Assembly: GCA_001771735.1 (NCBI GenBank)
Contig: MEUM01000112.1
Location: forward strand, 3,025 to 10,506
DNA: 7,482 bases
From: Caldifarciminota bacterium RBG_13_43_14
Lineage (GTDB): Bacteria; Hydrothermota; Tepidihabitantia; SM23-42
Reading direction: 5' to 3'
In this document: positions 6,701 through 7,482 of the stretch, in pieces
Position numbering within the stretch: position 1 is the first letter of the stretch
Layout of the letters: each line of letters begins with the position of its first letter
Position numbers and translations under genes: made by a program
The notes under the pieces: generated by a model
Databases searched by the model: none
Told to the model about the DNA's origin: nothing
The model's input: only the letters and a program-made list of their open reading frames with translations

Positions 6701-7335
6701 CGGGCACGATTATAGGTCTCCGGGCCGACATAAATCGTCGATGGCGGGGAAAGATCCTTGAGACGCTGGGCAACATTCACGGTATCACCCATGACCGTAT
6801 AATCCATTTGAAGATCAGAGCCGACCTTGCCGGCAATGACCTCGCCGGTATTTATTCCGGAGTGAATGGTAAGCATTTTAAGACCATGTTTAAGGTTTTT
6901 GTTGATATCATTCAAAGCATTTTGCATATCAAGACCGGCAAGAATGGCGCGTTCCGGGTCATCCTCGTGCGTTACCGGTGCGCCGAATATGGCCATGATG
7001 CAGTCACCGATGAATTTATCGATAATTCCTTCATAGCGATAGACCATCGCACTCAATTTCCTGAAGCATTCGTTCATGATATTGGTCAACTCTTCCGGAT
7101 CGAGCTTTTCCGACATGCTGGTAAAACCCGATATGTCGGCGAAAATTACGGTCACATCCTTGCGTTCTTTTTCGATATTGTCTTTGGTAAGCAGTATTTT
7201 TTTCACCAAAGATTCGGGAATGTCCTTGCGGACAAGATCGATGCGGTCCTGGGAGGCGGCGATGAGCTTAGCGCCGCATTCGCCGCAAAATTTGTTTTTT
7301 GGGGGATTTTCAGCGCCACAGCCCGGGCATTTCAT
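3730..7335 (-). CDS. Class III adenylate/guanylate cyclase with zinc ribbon, AAA-type ATPase and TPR array
   Basis: An intact 1201-residue cytoplasmic signalling protein with no membrane segment. Residues 3-20 are a zinc ribbon (C3-x2-C6, C17-x2-C20). Residues about 58-240 are a class III cyclase domain with both metal-binding aspartates (D67 in F-A-D-I-S-G-F and D111 in I-G-D), the purine-contacting K107 and D178, and the transition-state pair N187 and R191, so it should be active. The K/D pair favours ATP, giving cAMP. Residues about 255-600 are an AAA_16-type ATPase with Walker A G-E-I-G-V-G-K-S (284-291), Walker B V-Y-I-V-D-D (414-419) and the family motif G-G-N-P-F-F-I-E-E (509-517). From about 655 to 1190 a long TPR superhelix follows, probably for partner or ligand binding. 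The order matches soluble adenylyl cyclases (ADCY10-like); in that family the ATPase/TPR part modulates cyclase output. The start is fixed by the zinc ribbon beginning at residue 1; no ribosome binding site precedes it. The stop is TGA 3732-3730. Confidence 0.93.
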   Translation of the reverse strand: MKCPGCGAENPPKNKFCGECGAKLIAASQDRIDLVRKDIPESLVKKILLTKDNIEKERKDVTVIFADISGFTSMSEKLDPEELTNIMNECFRKLSAMVYRYEGIIDKFIGDCIMAIFGAPVTHEDDPERAILAGLDMQNALNDINKNLKHGLKMLTIHSGINTGEVIAGKVGSDLQMDYTVMGDTVNVAQRLKDLSPPSTIYVGPETYNRARHAFDFMPLEPTRLKGKIETIRPYETLGRKLGSEYGSGAIHSDLIGRDQEMEQLKKGVDALTEKKSAIHIIKGEIGVGKSRLLYEFKKYLTITARNVTLLDSRGISYESSIPLKSFSDTIRSFLLSGDNRPADMNDSVIKHRLQQLIADDKEIIPYLLKVLQIPLTENQQEMTKYLDSHSLQLQIFLAIATLFEKLSLGQPLVYIVDDIQWLDSVTIELLNFLIPLVKTNRIAFYLSYRAGYLTPVEKLLRIIRDEYNDYVTDIELENLNAESSAKLITNLTGEIPGHVQKYIFEKSGGNPFFIEEIVRRIMESGVLDESEDIGKANIQIPGSIDAAVTSRIDNLGKEAKYLVKISSIIGRFFPQKLLELVVKDKEIYDHIDDLERSEFLICINNKNEPYYAFRHALFQEVAYNSLLKSERVIYHKVIAEIIEEHFQDKIEGYNETLANHYSQCKNNEKAFEYSLKAADEAAGIFANEEALKFYDQALNIAPDNASQIMILEKIADIEITIGRLNDALAHLEQAIGSNPNKTDYYQLYERYARVLEQLGKIDESISIMGRLIHDAGDEANTGIIRILYNLSNILVESKAETVRANELVDQGLRLSRELDEKELEAEGYRAKAHICWRIGKFEEAFQLLVQAEKIYHLLDNKRVLPFVYLLFAAICRSLGRVKEAIEYVKKGIASSSKIGNQRVLAMCYNNIGAYYAFLGDYRASIEYTEKNVVIRRRIGDKKGEAIGLMNIGLTYRYQGVFDKIQENYAKAESIFAEINDIRGLVRLYILQSSIHSNVNERAAAREKLEQALNLAKNVEDKTLLAETLNRYGDYYFDIKDLDRALELFHEAERLCIETSETQIHGEILLSMAEIYLLKKNRKALDYVNRGFKMLIDSNIKNSEIRAYRQLGRVQALLESDFSEGMTNIKRSIAIAEEFGAREQLAHSIYALGDILVAQQEYKTATKYLNQSKNLYKEMNILLYVEEIEEMIKNLPENGDQ

Positions 7336-7340
7336 CGGGT

Positions 7341-7369
7341 ATGATAATAGAAAACTGTGTAGAAATCAA
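7341..7369 (-). promoter_or_regulatory. Possible promoter giving a leaderless cyclase mRNA
   Basis: On the minus strand, TTGATT (7369-7364), a 17-nt spacer and TATCAT (7346-7341) make a plausible promoter. Its -10 box ends only 5 nt before the ATG, so transcription would start at or next to the start codon. No Shine-Dalgarno sequence is present, which fits leaderless translation. Confidence 0.4.
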
Positions 7370-7378
7370 GGTCTGATC

Positions 7379-7482
7379 GCGGCTGGAAAGCCGCTCCCAC
7401 AGATTTTTATGAGCCGCTCCCACAGGTTTTTTGTGAGCTGTTTGCACATATTATTATTTTGTGGGAGAGCCCTCCAGGGCTC
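7379..7482. repeat. REP-like intergenic repeat cluster, running to the window edge
   Basis: A hairpin GCGGCT-GGAA-AGCCGC (7379-7394) opens the cluster. The 14-mer AGCCGCTCCCACAG occurs at 7389-7402 and again at 7412-7425, 23 bp apart, and a decayed third copy starts at 7436. TGTGGGAG (7460-7467) is the inverse of CTCCCACA (7394-7401), so units face each other. A perfect 7-bp hairpin, GAGCCCT-CC-AGGGCTC, ends at the window edge (7467-7482). Short palindromic GC-rich units in opposed pairs are typical of REP/BIME elements. No coding sequence is seen here. Confidence 0.7.

Noticed and set aside
6697..7344. A 215-codon plus-strand frame opposite the cyclase
   Set aside because: It is antisense to the conserved cyclase domain, has no ribosome binding site and no recognisable protein features. 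It is a shadow frame, as are the plus-strand frames at 5134-5634, 4701-5033 and 3856-4044.

Overview
This 7.5 kb window most resembles an uncultured, moderately AT-rich bacterium with envelope-targeted proteins carrying type A (T9SS/FlgD-like) C-terminal sorting domains, as in the FCB superphylum and candidate phyla such as WOR-3. That placement is inferred from domain style only; there is no rRNA or other marker.

Layout. (1) Positions 1-1066, minus strand: the first 355 codons of a secreted beta-propeller with seven Asp-box/BNR-type repeats, running off the left edge. (2) Positions 1067-1222: a divergent intergenic region with a promoter for each neighbour and a perfect 14-bp palindrome over one -10 box. 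(3) Positions 1223-2458, plus strand: a secreted FG-GAP/VCBS-repeat protein with a C-terminal sorting domain, whose frame is interrupted once by TGA at codon 101. (4) Positions 2459-2557: a bidirectional terminator shared by two convergent genes. (5) Positions 2558-3559, minus strand: a second secreted protein with a sorting domain, interrupted once by TGA at codon 82. (6) Positions 3562-3729: its promoter and small repeats. (7) Positions 3730-7335, minus strand: an intact 1201-residue signalling protein (zinc ribbon, class III nucleotide cyclase, AAA-type ATPase, TPR array). (8) Positions 7336-7482: a probable leaderless promoter and a REP-like repeat cluster.

The most striking observation is that the two interrupted genes look alike in how they are interrupted. 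Each has exactly one in-frame TGA, directly beside a Cys codon (TGA-TGT in one, TGC-TGA in the other). Each TGA is followed 13-15 nt later by a perfect 6-bp stem with a GUU triloop, which places the loop G 19-21 nt after the UGA. That is the geometry of a bacterial SECIS element. Both reading frames continue uninterrupted into convincing C-terminal domains, and both genes have good ribosome binding sites and promoters. UGA still serves as a normal terminator (ends of the FG-GAP and cyclase genes), and UGG encodes Trp. The best reading is therefore that both genes encode full-length secreted selenoproteins with adjacent Cys-Sec pairs, rather than two pseudogenes or a changed code. I know of no described selenoprotein family of this type, but no selenocysteine machinery lies in the window, so this stays a testable hypothesis.

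The three secreted-protein genes are each transcribed alone, and all can be given TTGACA promoters with a 16-nt spacer. The cyclase has a different upstream arrangement and no visible functional tie to them.
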